A stretch of 64,000 nucleotides of DNA from Pithys albifrons albifrons (Eukaryota > Chordata > Aves > Passeriformes > Thamnophilidae), in the NCBI RefSeq assembly GCF_047495875.1, contig NC_092465.1:9783160-9847159 (forward strand), written 5' to 3'. Shown piece after piece: positions 51,701 to 64,000 of this stretch. Numbering within the stretch: position 1 is the first letter of the stretch; every line of letters starts with the position of its first letter. The notes below the pieces were generated by a model that was not told the origin of the DNA, ran no database searches, and worked only from the letters and a program-made list of their open reading frames with translations. The position numbers were made by a program, and so were the translations under genes.

Positions 51701-54700
51701 ACATCTTTGGCTTAGGGTAGTTTCCTGTAAAGACTATGAACTGCTGTGTAATTGTTCGTAGGCTTCCATCATTTGCTTACATGGACAGTTTCAGTCCATC
51801 TCACTATATTTATAAACTAAACAAGTGTGATAAATGGGAAGTCAAGTTCAGTGGTGTTCAGCCTTTTGGAAAAAATCCAGATTTTGGAAGGTGATGGATG
51901 TACTGGGCCAGAGTGCAGATGTACCACAAGTTTCTGCATAATTTTTTCCTAGGTTGTGATTTGTATAATATCCTCACTTAAAGTACTCCCAGCAAAAGTC
52001 AAAATCAGTTTTATTTTTTTTTTACATGTCTATTGCAACATTTCCTTTCTTTGACAGGACATGTGAATTTCGACAGAAATAGGGCCTTTAGAAGTTGTTG
52101 ACTCCTTGTGGAGTGGTTGCTTTTCATAATCTGAGAGTGTGGTGAGCATTTTGAATAGCAACAACAGCAAGTGGGCTATGGAAGGATAAATGTACCCATG
52201 GGTGTATGTACATGCATGTACCAGCAGCAGATGAATGCAAAGGTCTTGTTAACCCCGGTGTAGCCAGGCTTCACTGTCAGTGTTGAGACAAGTTGCTCAG
52301 TGTTTTGTGTCAAGTTCACTTCCAAAATCTGTTCCCTAGAAGTCACAAACCCCACCGTGGGGACTTGTGGAGGTTTCTAAAGTACATGGGTGACTTTGAA
52401 ACAGGTTTTACCACCACTGTTTCTAATGAAACAACAGTAAAGGCTTTAAGGAAAACCTTACTCATATTTTACGAAATATATTTGGTTATCTGTGAGCAGA
52501 GACAGAGTCTGAACCTCAATCTCTTGTTGCCAAAGTCTACCATGTTAAAAGCCTTCTGTAGTGGGTCTAGTCAAAGTGAAAATCCAAGTGAAGAGGAACA
52601 TGCGGATGAAGGCAGAACGTGGTCAAGTGGTCATTCAGTGTGGAAGTCTATCACCAGGAGAGCTGCACTCCCCGCTAAAGTGGATTTTTCCTTTTTCTAA
52701 AGTCTGACAAAATCAGGTATCTCATATGTCACTCAAAAAAAAAAAGAAAAAAGGTCTACTAATTATAATCAAAGCCTGTTTAAGTTTCCCTTGTCAGATG
52801 AGTAGACTTCCATAGGCCATGCACACAGTCCTGCTGTATTCATTGCCTTCTGAAGTTACTTTTCTAACTTTTCCTGCATTCTGGTAAAGGTTTCTGTGTT
52901 ACCTTCAGTTCCTGGGAGCGTGCAGTGGCTCCAGCCTGAATGTTGTGTATGATGTCTCATTGAAAAGCAGGGGTGAAGCTTGCACTCACTAAAGCTGAAA
53001 AACAATTAGCTGTGACTAGGGACAATTTTCAGATGATTAAAGCCCAAGCTCATACATTTTTATGACTATGCAATCTCATAATTTTCAGCTAAATTAAGAC
53101 AGCAAGCAAGTCTAAACTGTACTTCCCATGTATGCCAATAATAACAAATGAGAGGCGTCTGCAGAGGATGAGTTTGATTATGTCTCCTTTAGCTTTTTTG
53201 TGCATTTAAAATACACGATAGCCTGAACACCCTCTGCTCTCCTTGGGTTTATTTTTATCTGTAGTACCACTTAATGAGCTGTTAGAAATTAAATTCCTAG
53301 ATAGTCCTGCTGGCTGCTCTCCACTGCAGGATATTACTGCAATACTGATTGCTGCAGTAGTAGCTGGAACATATATTTTCGCTTTTAAATGTAACATTAG
53401 AAAACAACTTGTTTTTTCTTCAAAAATATACATTCTTGCCTCCCTTGTTTGAGTAGTATTAGTGAATGGGAGTGATTTGCTCTGTAGCTGTTTTCTTCAA
53501 TGTAATCTTTAATGGCTTCCGTTAGAATGAAACAGTGTGACATTACATTTATCAAATTGTCTGGTTATCTAATTAACCTGGTGATACTGGTGCTGTCCAT
53601 AAAGGAGATGTATAAGGCAGCCTGGGCTGTTATTTGAAACTTACCCCCATACTTAGTCCAGCTATGTTTGCAACCAAAACCCACTGATGCAGGTGATCCT
53701 TTGGCTCTAGTAATCCTGTTTTTTGCCAACTTTCCCCTTTCATTGATACGGGGCTACTTTGACCTTTTAATGACCAAGACAGGCTGCTGCTCCAATGTAC
53801 TCTGAATAATTTCATTTAATCTTCAACATACTCTGAGCTACAGAAATTTTAACTTAAAATCTAAAAGAGATTAGTTAAATACAATTGTTTTTAAAAACGC
53901 AAATAATATATTTGGGTCATTGGTCAACTCTTCATTGGCATTATAGGAACTCCTCATGCTGGAGACCTTAATTGTCTCTCAGGAGCGTGTTCTTCACTGT
54001 GGTGGAATTTCTAGAATTATGGGAAGGTACAGCATAAAATAAGTCTTTAAACTGTGATCTTAAAGTGAGTAATTTGTAGCTATAGCACTTGTAAACCTTA
54101 TTTAGGGCAACTGATTTTCAGAAGCAGCAGTGTAGTTTGCCTGTAATGGTATTAAAACCTCCAAGCCCAATTCAATGGGTTCTCATTTTTTGTGGAGGTT
54201 GCAAGTTCAGTCTCTGAAAAAGAAACTACCTGATTTTCCTGTCAGGCCAGAGGAGGAGATGTTTTGGCTCCTGCTTTAGATTTCAGAATGTGTTGATGTG
54301 ACCTGCACCTGCGTGTTGTGTTCTGTAGAACGTGTGTTGAGGAGTGTGACTGTTTGTGTCGGGGGAAGGGTGCGGGGCATTAAGGATTAATAACACTAGA
54401 TTGGTATAGGAGTACCTAGGAACTGTTTTGGTTGGTGACCATGACCAAGGTTCTGTTAATAAGCTGGTGAAAGTTAATTTTGTCCAGGAGCCCAGAAATA
54501 CAAAGCTTGCTTAAAAGAGGAGCAGGAACCAGAAGCAGCTTAGATACAAGTGGTTAATTACCTGAAACTTGTAAAAATGTGTTCAGAAATGCCTCTTGAA
54601 TAAAACAAGTATTAGTGGAGCTGATTATGATGTGAAATTACTTGAAATTCAGGTAGTCTGGTTAAAATGTCTTAAATTATTTTAGGACTGAAGCTGAAAA

Positions 54701-57700
54701 AAATCTGTGATGTGTCGCTGTATTAAAATGATAGTACAATTCTGAAAATGAAGGTGAAAATTCATTTTCTGAGAATACATAATGGTGATCAGAAGCTTGG
54801 AAGATCTGAAATATGTTCAGTGTTGGCTGATTGCTTTTCTCTCTTTTGATAGCGATCACATGGAAAATATTTATGGCTACTTGATGAAATACACCAATCT
54901 CGTCACTGGTTGGCAATATCGGTAAGCCTTTTATGGTGCTTTTCAGTAGTGTTGGTCTTTGCAGCATCTAAATGAACAGGTTTCAGATTTTTTTGAATAG
55001 TACTTGGATTTCCTTATTTCTATTAGGCAAACTTTATGCAAGAGTGTTATGCTTTTATCTATAGATTAAGCTAAAGTGTACATAAATAGTATTGGAAGTA
55101 GGAAGCAGTTAACTCATTTGATGACTGCAGCTAAAGCTTTTATGTATGAAAAGCAAGTACAGCATTAACTTTTTTTTTCTCCTTTTCCATTAAAAAATAC
55201 TGTCTTTGTGTTTTCTGCTGAGTCTTCAGCTCTATGCCAAATTGCACCATCATTAAAAAAATAAAATTAAAGACCTCTTTACTGTAAATTCAAACTCAAG
55301 CAAGCTTTTCCCTTTAGTTCCCCAGGATGTCTGTCTCTCCTGCAATGACTTGATTATTCATGTTGGGTGAAATTCTCTGGTCAGGCTTCCTGTTTGATGC
55401 AACCAAACTAATATTGGAGAGATGTGTTCTTAGCACACCACACTGGCCAATTGCCTGACTCAAGTCATTAATCCCAATGCCATCTGTGCCAGCTTGTAAT
55501 GAAGTATTGACTTCTCCCAGTACCACCACCCCCATGTTAAAGGAGAAGGAGCAGGTTTTATTTAGTGTATTTGCTTTGTTACCAATGCAGGTTTTTTGTG
55601 TTAAACAACGATGCTGGCCTGCTGGAGTACTTTGTGAATGAGCAGTCAAGACATCTGAAGCCCAGGGGTACCCTGCAGCTGGCTGGGGCTGTCATTTCCC
55701 CCAGTGATGAGGACTCTCACACCTTCACAGTCAATGCTGCCAGTGGGGAGCAGTATAAACTCAGAGGTAGGACGTGTGTTCTTGAGCAGGGGATTCTTCC
55801 ACTAGAGGACAGTCCTGGCTCTCACCTGTGGCTGCTTGGCTGCCTGGCCCAGGGAACAGAACTTGTTTGGCAGACTCTGCTGCAATGGGAATTATGTGCA
55901 AAGCTTTCATCCTGCTCTTCTGTTAGAAATGATCTGTCTTTATGGGAAGTTCTGTAATGTCTGCACTTCATGACCTTCAGAAGACCACAAACTTCCTATG
56001 TAGAATGGAGTTTAATTTCCATATATAGTGTCCTTCAACTGTACTGATTCAAAGTTATCTAAAGCACTGTAGGTAACAGCACTGTGTGGATGCTTGCAGA
56101 GATCTGCATTATTCCTAATGCTCAGTTTGTTAACCAGCTTGTGGTGGTTATAAAAGCCCATTTTTGATTTTGTAGGCTGCAGAAATCTGGGCTAATAACT
56201 TGTAGCATTTGTTTACTGTAATTTTTAATTCTTTGCTGTAATTTTCTAATTCAGCGTACCCTACTCTCATTTCAGGAAAATGTTTCATGTTGTTGGATTA
56301 CAGCATATGTGAGGGGAGTTAGTTTGTTGATTTTTTTGAAATTAATTCTGTAACAAATGACAAGAAAGAAACAGTATATATTATTGATACTGAACTTGTT
56401 TTAATATTATGACATGTGGGAAGGTTTTAGATTAAAAAAAATTACTTTGCACTGTTAAAATCGAGTGTTTCAAAGAATTTTTAAAGTCTTTTTTGCCCCT
56501 ACTTTGAAATGTCTTCATTAACATAATCCTTTTTGTTTGCTTTTATCAGCTACTGATGCTAAAGAACGGCAGCACTGGGTTAGCAGGCTGCAGATCTGCA
56601 CACAACATCACACTGAAGCCATTGGAAAGGTATGACTGATGTTTTCATATGCAAAAGTAATTTAGGCTGGTAGAAGTAGTTGCAAATACAACTGTCCTGT
56701 TGTCTAAGACAAATACCACAGAAGGGCGTTTGGTTGGGCTTGAAATTTATATCAAAGAGAATTTTTCTAGTAATAGATGACTTGTAGTAGAATTATGCTT
56801 TAGGAATGAAACAGTGAAATCCATTGGCCTCTGAAGAGCTGAGTGGTCCTCTCTGAGCTGGTGTTTGAACAGGGGGTGGAGATGAAAGATGAAGGTATTA
56901 GCCCAGTATTTTTCCAGTGGTTTTGCATTTTTTTAATGGAGGAGGAAACAGGACTTCATATTGTTAAAGCCTTTCCATTTTGGGACCTTTACTTTTTTTT
57001 TTTAACCTTTACTTTTCTTGTATAAACCACTTGACAGCCCACAACTAAATTTAGGATGAATTCTTGTGTTTGAGAAGCAAGTCCTCAATTCTATACCTGA
57101 GTACTGTTGCTAACCAACACTGTGATGGTTGCAAACATAACTGTACTTTATAGAGCCTCCTGATTGCCATAACACCCGTTCTGATACCTGAAAAAAAGCT
57201 TTTTTTTAAGTTACAGCCAACATCTTGTAGCTGGCTTTGTTGTGACAGATAAGTTCAATTATTAGTTCTAAACAAAATTCCATTCTCTTAAATGTCAGCT
57301 CTACCCTTGCAGGATCTGTTAGGAGTCAATTTCTGGTACTGTTGCAGATCAAGGACTAATTTTCAAGTCAGAGAAGTGATACTTATTGATCAATTTCATT
57401 TCACAGATTGTTCATAATTAGATTATAAAACAGGGCAACTGGCTGCAGACACTACTAAACATTTAGCAGTTGCTACTAATACGTTATTAGGGCTTTGTCA
57501 TCTGTCCTTGCTCTTTAAAAAATTAGGAATTAAACTGTTCTGCTGTATCTTTCACATTAGAGTATTTGTTGATTATTAGGATTAATTGTAAATGTTTCTC
57601 AATATGCTTATTTATTCACTAGAACAACCCTCCTCTGAAATCTCGCAGCTTCTCTCTTGCATCCCAAGGAAGCACCAACTCTCCTGGTGTGCAAAGAAGA

Positions 57701-60700
57701 CCCAGTCAAAATGCAGTTTCCTTCTTCAATGTTGGACATCACAGATTGCCCAGTGGAAAAAGAGTTCCCATTATGCAGCCAGATCACCTTGTAGATGTTA
57801 GAGAGGTTTGTATGCTTTAAATTATCTGATAATTTTTTTGAGAGCGCTGTTGTGTTATTTGTAGGATTGTGGAGAAACCTGCTCTTCTTGGTTGGATGTG
57901 TTGTCAGTGGTGTGTCCTAAGCTATTACTGCACAGCTGTGTCAGGATAAGGAGCTGCCTTGGTGAATTGTAGAAGTATGTGGTGTATATCCTGTGATTTG
58001 TGTGCTTTGCAGTAGTGTCCTGGTGCTGAAGGTAGAACTATGTGTGTTCTCTTTCTTGCAAGTCCTAGCACTACAAGTGATAAGGGAATATCCTTAAGGA
58101 AGTAGAACATCATATACTATGAGACTGTTACACACTTTTCTTCCCATGTCAAGGTATGGAAGAACTGACTAAGCTGTGCTTGTATCTCCTATGACTAAGG
58201 AGAAGTTGGTCATGATTGATGTTTAAGAATACTAATACCACGTTCTGGTATGCTTATTAATGGTCTAGGGAAGGATGCGACTGAAAAGGGAGCTATTCAG
58301 AAGCCTGCCATTTTTTCACTACACATTTACACGTTCAGGTCTGTTGTATTTTGGAGAAAAAACAGAAATAATTACCTTTCCATCTTAACTGATAGAACAG
58401 ACAGACTACTGGTTGATTTGAGTATTTGCAGGGTAGAGATCAGACTTCAGAACCTGTGAATCTCTCTGTCCACAGCAGACTGTTCTTGCAGATGTCTTGC
58501 AGAAGGGGAACTGCTGCCATCCTGTTTTATAGCAGTAAAATCTCCTATAGTACTAATGTAGAGATGTGAAGTCCTGACAGGTGCTCAGGAAAACTTCTGG
58601 CATTCCTGTGACTTCTGTGTTTTACAAGCTGGTTCTTCTGCTTTATCTTGTGAATGAGAAGTTTGCCTTCAAAATCCATTTTATAACTGAAGCCTTAAGG
58701 TAGTTGCTTTTCAGTTTGATTCATTAAGTTGCCTCTTACTTGGGGTAAACTTCTTAGTAGTGTGGTGAACACTTACAGCATCTGGTGAACTGAAATAGTA
58801 CTTCCACTTTCTTATCTCTTGCATGAAAACAGTGACAGTACAGAATATGACATTAATATTTATAGAATTCATGCCAATAGCTCTCTTAGCAGTGTTTCTT
58901 TTCTCGTTGGATTTTGATGTTTGAGAAGTTGCCTTTAAGTGAGGTGGTGTTTCAGAATTGGCTTTTTTACTTTTTGACTTTTCAAATGGCAATATGGCAT
59001 TCAAAATTTCAGGGAGGAAAGCAAAGTGTGTGTGAGCTGGAGCACTGAGGCACTCACTGGTCTGCATCCTCTGAGATTCTTACTGGGCGGGAAGTAATGT
59101 GGAATGGTGTTTCTTGGCATTGCAGTGAGCACAGGAAACTATTTATGCTCTCTTTTGATTGCTACTGAGTTTGGTGGCACAGCATGATTATTTATAAACT
59201 TAAAAAGTTTTGACCTGTACAGGGGAAGAATCCTCACTTGTAGCAGCTTTTCTGAATCTTAAACTTTGTTTGCCTTTCTTTTAAGCTGAAATGCTTGCTA
59301 GATACAATGACTACTTTTTTTTAAGATATAGTTGAAGTACTTCAAGGGCACATACATGCCTGTTACACTGAGCATGATACAGCTTCAATACTTACAAATT
59401 CTGTTTGAGAAGCTGCGGGAAGTGCAACTTCTCTTTCAAGGGGTCTGCTGCATGGTGACCTTTTTTTGATTTTCCTGTGAGTTGCACTGTAGCTGGGTTT
59501 TCTGTCAGTCTCTTTCCCATCAACTTCCACTTGTTCCTGGCTGAGTCTGTCACACTGCTGGCTTGGATACCTTGCAAAGCAGGAGATTTAAGAGGATCTT
59601 TATGCCGACTTGCACTGAATGAAGGTGTGTGTGTTTGCAAAAGGAGAACCATTGCCTGTACACTTCTTGTAGATAGTGAATTTTTCGTCACAGTGCTTTT
59701 CTTTTTCTAGCACTCTTATAGTTTGTTTTTCCAAATCTGAGTGTATAAATAAGAAAAAGCTTAGGACTGGTCAAAGTGTATTCTTTGAAAGGGAAGATAT
59801 TCCTATTTGAACTTCAGTGCTCAGCATAGCGTGGCTTGTCCTGTTGTCTGACCTGACCCTGGAATGAAGTGCTTGGGTCCTACCATACAATAAATTATTA
59901 ACAGTGAAGGTCACCAGAAGGGTTGTTATGGTTTATCAACAGATTATCTGTGGATTTTGGATTTTTTAATCCAACATACTTCTTAAAAGCATTGGAAGAA
60001 AACTACAGACAAAGACTTATCCTGCTCATGACTGGAGGAAAAGGAGACACATGTTATGATAGCAGTGATGTGTTTGCATAGGCAGGGCTGTATGGAATTG
60101 TTCTATGGGCTTTCTGCCCTAGTGCTCCTGGGGCGTGCTAAGGCTGACTCAGCACAGTTAAACCATTTCCAAAGGGCCAATGCTCTATCAGTTCACTCCT
60201 TCACATGCTATGTAGCCAAGCCCTTAAATGTTCCAAATACCACATACTGTGTATTTGGATGAATGCATGTTCCTTAAGTATTGCATAAAATTGTGAAATA
60301 ATTTCTGGAAGTGATTGCAGGCAGAAGTGTTGAAAAAAAACATCAGTAAGATACTGCTAGGATTGGTGAATTAAAAAGCTATGTATTAAATGCTTTAATG
60401 TATCAAAGGTTCTTTAAAGAAATTCTGCTGCTGCTCTGCTAAATTAATCTGTCTTAACAGTTCACTGCCAGAACATGTAGTGATTACAGAGTGGGGCCCT
60501 CCAGTTACATCGATACTTGTTGTTCCTCCCCCAAAAGGGGACTAGCATGTGTAGGAGTTTATTTTCATCCCTGTGATTCAAAATCAGGTAATATTTTGTT
60601 CTGTGAGTATAAAGAGGAAAGTGCTGCTTGATGGCTGGTGTGCTTTGCCCCTATACCTCATGTGGGCAAATGTGGTGTTGCAGGTTCTGTGGTTTAGGGA

Positions 60701-61506
60701 TATGGAGCTGTGTGAGGGTGGAAAGGAGCTTGAGAGGGAGAGCGAGGTGGATAACAACAACAGGACAGCTGCACTTTGAACACATAATGAAGGTTAAAAC
60801 CCTACTGGCTTTTCTTCCCCCTCTGCAGACTACATGGGGAGATGGTGATCCTGACTGTGGTGTCAGTGCAAGCTCTGGACAGGCTGAAAAGATCTTGATA
60901 ACCGCAGATGTCAGATCCTTCTCCAGCCTGTGAGCTTGATTACTCCTCCTGTAGAGTGCATGTGGGGTTCCCCCCACACCCCCATCCCTATCAACTAGGC
61001 ATGAAAGGGTTTGGTATTTATTGCAGAAAGTATCATGTCCAAATTCCTCTGCTTTTTTTGAGTCACTCTGATTATTCTTTTGCTTGTTAATAAGATGCCA
61101 TGTATCGCCATGGGCATTTCATTGTGCATTTAATGACTCTGTAGTACCTGCATCGAGAAAACAAAGTACAGTTACCTTGCCAAACATCCGTTACCTTGTA
61201 GTTTTATTATTACCATGAAATCATTTGGGATTCTCTGTGTGCACAACTGAACACGTTTCACACAGCACTTCCAACCCCTGACAAGTGCCTGTTTTGTTTG
61301 GCAGATGATGTCTCAGGCTGAGGGCCAGCAGAGAGACTTGATCAGGAGCATAGAATGCCTGCCTGTCTCCGGTCACCTTACATCCTTGGATCAAGACCTA
61401 TTAATGCTCAAAGCAACTTCCATGGCAACCATGAACTGCTTAAATGACTGTTTCCATATTCTCCAGTTACAACATGCTTCTCAACAAAAGGGATCCTTAC
61501 CAGCAG
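39600..61506 (+). CDS. OSBPL11: Oxysterol-binding protein-related protein 11 (ORP11), first six coding exons (3' partial)
   Basis: ORP11 pairs with ORP9 at Golgi/late-endosome and ER-Golgi contacts and takes part in phosphatidylserine/PI4P exchange. Exons are 39600-39730, 54853-54921, 55591-55766, 56550-56629, 57623-57805 and 61305-61506, all GT-AG and in phase, giving 280 codons plus one base. Residues 1-44 are a Gly/Pro-rich low-complexity leader ending KGWQYS. Residues ~46-150 are a PH domain ([23 protein letters not shown], ending [10 protein letters not shown] with the conserved Trp of the last helix). Residues 153-213 are a Ser-rich linker ([18 protein letters not shown]). Residues 214-280 are a helical, probably coiled-coil segment ([19 protein letters not shown]). 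The sterol/lipid-binding domain with EQVSHHPP is right of the window. ORP11 rather than ORP10 is supported by near-identity to human ORP11 through the PH domain, as I remember it. Intron 1 is 15.1 kb. Confidence 0.97.
39762..39838 (+). repeat. GC-rich minisatellite at start of OSBPL11 intron 1
   Basis: Two to three copies of a unit containing ccgggagctgccccggg, with gggtgggcggcc after the first and third, begin about 30 bp downstream of the exon 1 donor, followed by a ggcccc run. The G-rich strand could fold into quadruplexes (inference). Confidence 0.75.
45929..46404 (+). repeat. CR1 LINE 3' fragment, sense
   Basis: The blocks gaggtgctggagtgggtcca, gagaagaggaggctcag, ggacaagggggcacgggctc, agttggatatcagg, ggaatgggctgcccag and ttggacttgatgatctcgg occur in the exact order of a CR1 3' region and end in a degenerate octamer tail (tttctatgtttctgtg). 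About 475 bp, 5'-truncated, moderately diverged. Confidence 0.93.
47546..48130 (-). repeat. CR1 LINE fragment, antisense
   Basis: Reads as the reverse complement of CR1: gagaggggcctctcagaaat, ctctaatccagcctcctact, gatggagatgtcacaacctt, cactgtgaagaatttttcc, ctgaaaagagtctgtctcag, then ccaggcacaaggctttgcat and gaaaagcagcccaaccctac. It reaches further into the element than the sense copy 1.1 kb upstream. Confidence 0.85.
50931..50942 (+). repeat. Left 12-bp target-site duplication of the composite retroposon
   Basis: acatatgagggg, identical to 51298-51309. The two copies bracket the tRNA-headed insertion. Confidence 0.8.
50947..51019 (+). pseudogene. tRNA-Gln(CTG)-derived sequence
   Basis: The acceptor stem is perfect (ggtccca with tgggacc), followed by a D-arm (atgt...gcac), an anticodon arm with loop ctctgaa (anticodon CTG, Gln) and a T-arm with loop tttgagt. 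It differs from vertebrate tRNA-Gln in the D-arm, has two unpaired positions in the anticodon stem (ctgga against tccca), one in the T stem, and an altered TTC of box B. The damage and position inside a duplicated target site argue for a retroposon head rather than a working tRNA gene. Confidence 0.8.
51054..51108 (+). repeat. 5S rRNA-derived segment
   Basis: The stretch cccgtcagatctcgg, then atgctcagcagggcc, then cgatcagtaccgggtgctgt follows vertebrate 5S rRNA from the middle to near its 3' end, with a gap of about 26 nt between the TAC of GTTAGTAC and the TAC before CGGGTGCTGT. The gap removes the internal box C promoter element. Confidence 0.75.
51298..51309 (+). repeat. Right 12-bp target-site duplication
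   Basis: acatatgagggg, a perfect copy of 50931-50942, immediately after the catacatac tail of the retroposon. Confidence 0.8.
54853..56629 (+). CDS. OSBPL11: OSBPL11 exons 2-4, PH domain
   Basis: Exons 54853-54921, 55591-55766 and 56550-56629 together encode residues 44-152. They include the phosphoinositide-binding beta1-beta2 region ([20 protein letters not shown]) and the closing helix with Trp ([11 protein letters not shown]). Splice phases agree at every junction. Reading frames that run through the donor sites at 55767 and 57806 are intron read-through. Confidence 0.96.
54922..61304 (+). other. OSBPL11: OSBPL11 introns 2-5
   Basis: Introns 54922-55590, 55767-56549, 56630-57622 and 57806-61304. 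No nested gene, RNA gene or clear transposable element recognised. Confidence 0.65.
61305..61506 (+). CDS. OSBPL11: OSBPL11 exon 6 (last in window)
   Basis: Sixty-seven codons plus one base, from [20 protein letters not shown] to [18 protein letters not shown]. The acceptor is tttggcag and the donor gtgggt at 61507. The exon is predicted to be largely helical and is nearly identical to the human protein. The next exon lies beyond 64000. Confidence 0.95.
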
Positions 61507-64000
61507 GTGGGTATAGGTGCTCACAGAGAGATTAACAAAGGCAAATCCTTCCCTTCTTGCAAAAACGTTTCTTCCACTAAGTCCAGTTTCACATGGGGAA
61601 AGAAAACTGGTCTCATGTGCATTTTTCCGGAGCCTGACGTGGTTGCACTGGGTAGAACTCCATGCATATTATGTTTTTTTTGTATATAATTCATTCTTTT
61701 AAGAAATCTGTGGCAGCAGCTGCATAAATGTAACATTGAATTGCTGTACAGCATCTTGAAACAGAACAAAATTACAAAAGGCACCACAACATGAGGGCTG
61801 CCTTTGGGATGTAACAGACTGCTCAAAAAGATTGCAGAAACCAGGGTATATAATGTCCAATACAGCTCTGTCAAATGTCATACTTTTGGCATGCTGAATA
61901 CCTACTATAAGCATTTACATGTGTGTAGTTTCCATCTCTAGGTAAACATTAAAACAGCTCTGCATTTGCACAGGTTATTATTAATGTTGTTAATATATCA
62001 GTATTCTTGTTTTGAGTTACTATCCTAGTCTAAACCATGGTGTCAGATGAGTCTTATATTCCATTCTGAGGCCAGAACAGACTTGTAAGCCAATGCAAGT
62101 TGCCTAAGGGTTAAGAAAAAAAAAAGAAAATCTCTCAATAAACAACTGACCACCCCAACAAACAAACCCCAAACCCATGAATGAAGCTCATGAACGTGGA
62201 ATAAGTGCATTCACAGACAGCAGACAAATATGTTGCCCTGTCTGCACATTTGATTACTTCTATGCAAGTAGGAGATTTGCAGAATTGTTCTGCCTAATTC
62301 ATGTGCAGTGTATGGAACTGAATGTGCTCATTGTTTGTAAATTCTGCATCTTATTGTGCCTTTTTTTTGTGTGTTTACTTCGTGGCTTTTTGTGAGCAAA
62401 AAGCTTTTGAAGATTTTCAAATGTTTGTCTTGCACAACAGATCTGTGGATGTGGTAAGTATGTAACAAAGTACACTCATAAGTTGTCTCTTGCCTTATCT
62501 TTCCCTTATTCCTGTCATATTCGTGGTGCCTGCTTTCCCAGGGCATATGATTTCAGAATTGTAATTAATTTCACTTCTAAGATGAAAAAATAAGTTGGAT
62601 AAAGGTATTAAAACTATATACAAAGAGTTTGTGATTCTGAAATCATCACAGGCATTAAAATAGAATATGTGAATAGAATGAATTTTTTTGCTGTATTTCT
62701 GTTCAAAATTTCATTTTAAAGATAAAAAATTGGATGGCACCTCTCCATATCTTTGTCTGAATTCTGAAGTTACTCACACTGAAAGAACTCTTCCTATTTC
62801 CTGTGAATTTTTTTGCCTATTGATGCATAACTGTGAGAGGTGCACATCAGAACTATTTTTGTTTTGGCATTTTCATGTGTGCACTGCTAAGAGGGGTTTT
62901 TGACTTTTATCTGGGGACATAAGTAGGGTCCAGTGAGCACCACTTAAGAACTTAAAAAGACAGTTTTGTTATGGTTTGGGGTAAAGTATTGTAGGTTTAT
63001 AATTTTTCAAACTGTGCAGGGAGAAGCTTAGGTCACTGACTGCTGCTCAGTTGGTTTCCACCTGTTCATGGCAAAATCTAAAAAAAAATGCTTGAAGATG
63101 TCCAAATCTTGAGGATTTCTGGTGGTATCCTAGGGAAGTGGATGGAGAGGGAAGGATCAGCAGATTGGATGATGCATTACTGGGGCCAGAGTTAAAAACA
63201 GACCACTAAAAGAATGCATGTGCCTTTCTGCAGCCTTCTACTCTCCCCCCTGCTATGGCCTTTCTAGAGACACTATAATAATCTTGTTCCTTTCAAGGAC
63301 TGCAAAGAACTTTATTACTATTATTTTTTTAATCCATTTATCTTTGATTTCTCCTCTTGACTAAGGAGGGATATTTCTGATTCAACTGGCAGAGCCTTTT
63401 TGGAGGGTTCAGAAATTAATATAGAAATAAAAAAGGATTGTGGCTTAATTCAAATGCTGCAGGAGGCTTTTCTATGTTTAAATGTAGGAAAACATAACAT
63501 ACAGGAAAGGTTTTGAATACAAACTATTCTATCTAAAAAAATGTATACAAACACTATATGATCTTAGTAGGATCAGAAAAGCAGGCCGTGATGCTTCACC
63601 TGATATGACTGAGGTGCAGGAGGAAGTGATGGAGACTTGTCATAATATCAGTTTCAACATAAAGTGGAAAGAAGTGGTTTTGAGTCTGTTAAAATGGTAC
63701 TTGACTGTGAAGAATGTCTTGAACAAGTGCTTGTTAGGCTTAAAAAATAAGGATTAGAAATTATGTCAGAGTGCCAGTTTGCTATGAATGGTTAGATGAC
63801 AAAAATCACTAAAAAACAAGCAGAAGAGCAAAAATAATGCCCCAACACATTAAGGTGTATCATGAATCACAAACTTGAAGGTGGACAAGAAAGTTGCACT
63901 ATTAACTTTTTCTAAATTCAAGTAAAAATGGTGAAATGTACTGGATTTAAAAAAAAAGGTACTTTGTTATCATAAAGATAAATTGCAAAAACACTTTGCA
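61507..64000 (+). other. OSBPL11: OSBPL11 intron 6 (continues past the window)
   Basis: AT-rich intronic sequence with short A- and T-runs. No conserved exon on either strand up to the end of the window. Confidence 0.75.

Larger units (their letters stand above)
39731..54852 (+). other. OSBPL11: OSBPL11 intron 1
   Basis: A 15.1 kb intron. It holds the GC-rich repeat at 39762, CR1 copies at about 45929 (plus) and 47546 (minus), and the composite retroposon at 50943-51297. The rest, including 40-45.9 kb, 48.2-50.9 kb and 51.3-54.8 kb, has no recognised exon, RNA gene or clear repeat. Confidence 0.8.

Noticed and set aside
61444..61702. Extra coding frames after OSBPL11 exon 6
   Set aside because: They are out of frame with the exon or run through the gtgggt donor at 61507; the true frame matches ORP11 only up to that donor.
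1..64000. CRISPR arrays, phage genes, operons or other prokaryotic systems
   Set aside because: Exon-intron structure, CpG islands and CR1 repeats show a vertebrate nuclear genome; no such arrays or gene clusters are present.

Overview
The window is vertebrate nuclear DNA, almost certainly from a bird. Coding exons are short and separated by GT-AG introns. The recognisable repeats are chicken-repeat-1 (CR1) LINE fragments, one of which keeps the typical avian CR1 3' end (a GATGATCC...TTCCAAC core followed by ATTCTGTG-type octamers). There is no sign of prokaryotic or viral gene organisation. Species cannot be fixed from sequence alone.

Three protein-coding genes account for all the conserved coding sequence I can find. 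(1) 279-8208, plus strand: the last eleven coding exons of LMLN (leishmanolysin-like zinc metallopeptidase, family M8). The 5' part lies left of the window. A long 3' UTR probably runs to an AATAAA at 12246. (2) 14364-28166, minus strand: a complete eight-exon NAD-dependent glycerol-3-phosphate dehydrogenase of the GPD1 family (349 codons, all known catalytic residues present). It mixes GPD1-like and GPD1L-like residues and is best explained as the third vertebrate paralogue, annotated as GPD1L2 in chicken and gpd1c in fish as far as I recall. It is tail-to-tail with LMLN and starts in a CpG island at about 27.9-28.5 kb. (3) 39600-61506 and beyond, plus strand: the first six coding exons (280 codons) of OSBPL11/ORP11, including the whole PH domain. 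The oxysterol-binding domain lies right of the window. It starts in a second CpG island (about 39.3-39.95 kb) with YY1 and ETS motifs.

Regions: 1-8.2 kb LMLN exons and introns; 8.2-12.3 kb LMLN 3' UTR; 12.4-14.4 kb probable GPD-paralogue 3' UTR; 14.4-28.2 kb GPD paralogue; 28.2-39.3 kb intergenic with old CR1 pieces and an LTR-like stretch; 39.3-64 kb OSBPL11, with a 15 kb first intron.

The most unusual object is in OSBPL11 intron 1. A ~355 bp insertion (50943-51297) is flanked by perfect 12-bp direct repeats. It starts with a tRNA-Gln(CTG)-like sequence and continues with a 5S-rRNA-like segment. It looks like a composite SINE-type retroposon with neither a poly(A) tail nor a CR1 tail. The three genes have no obvious shared pathway; their adjacency is syntenic rather than functional.
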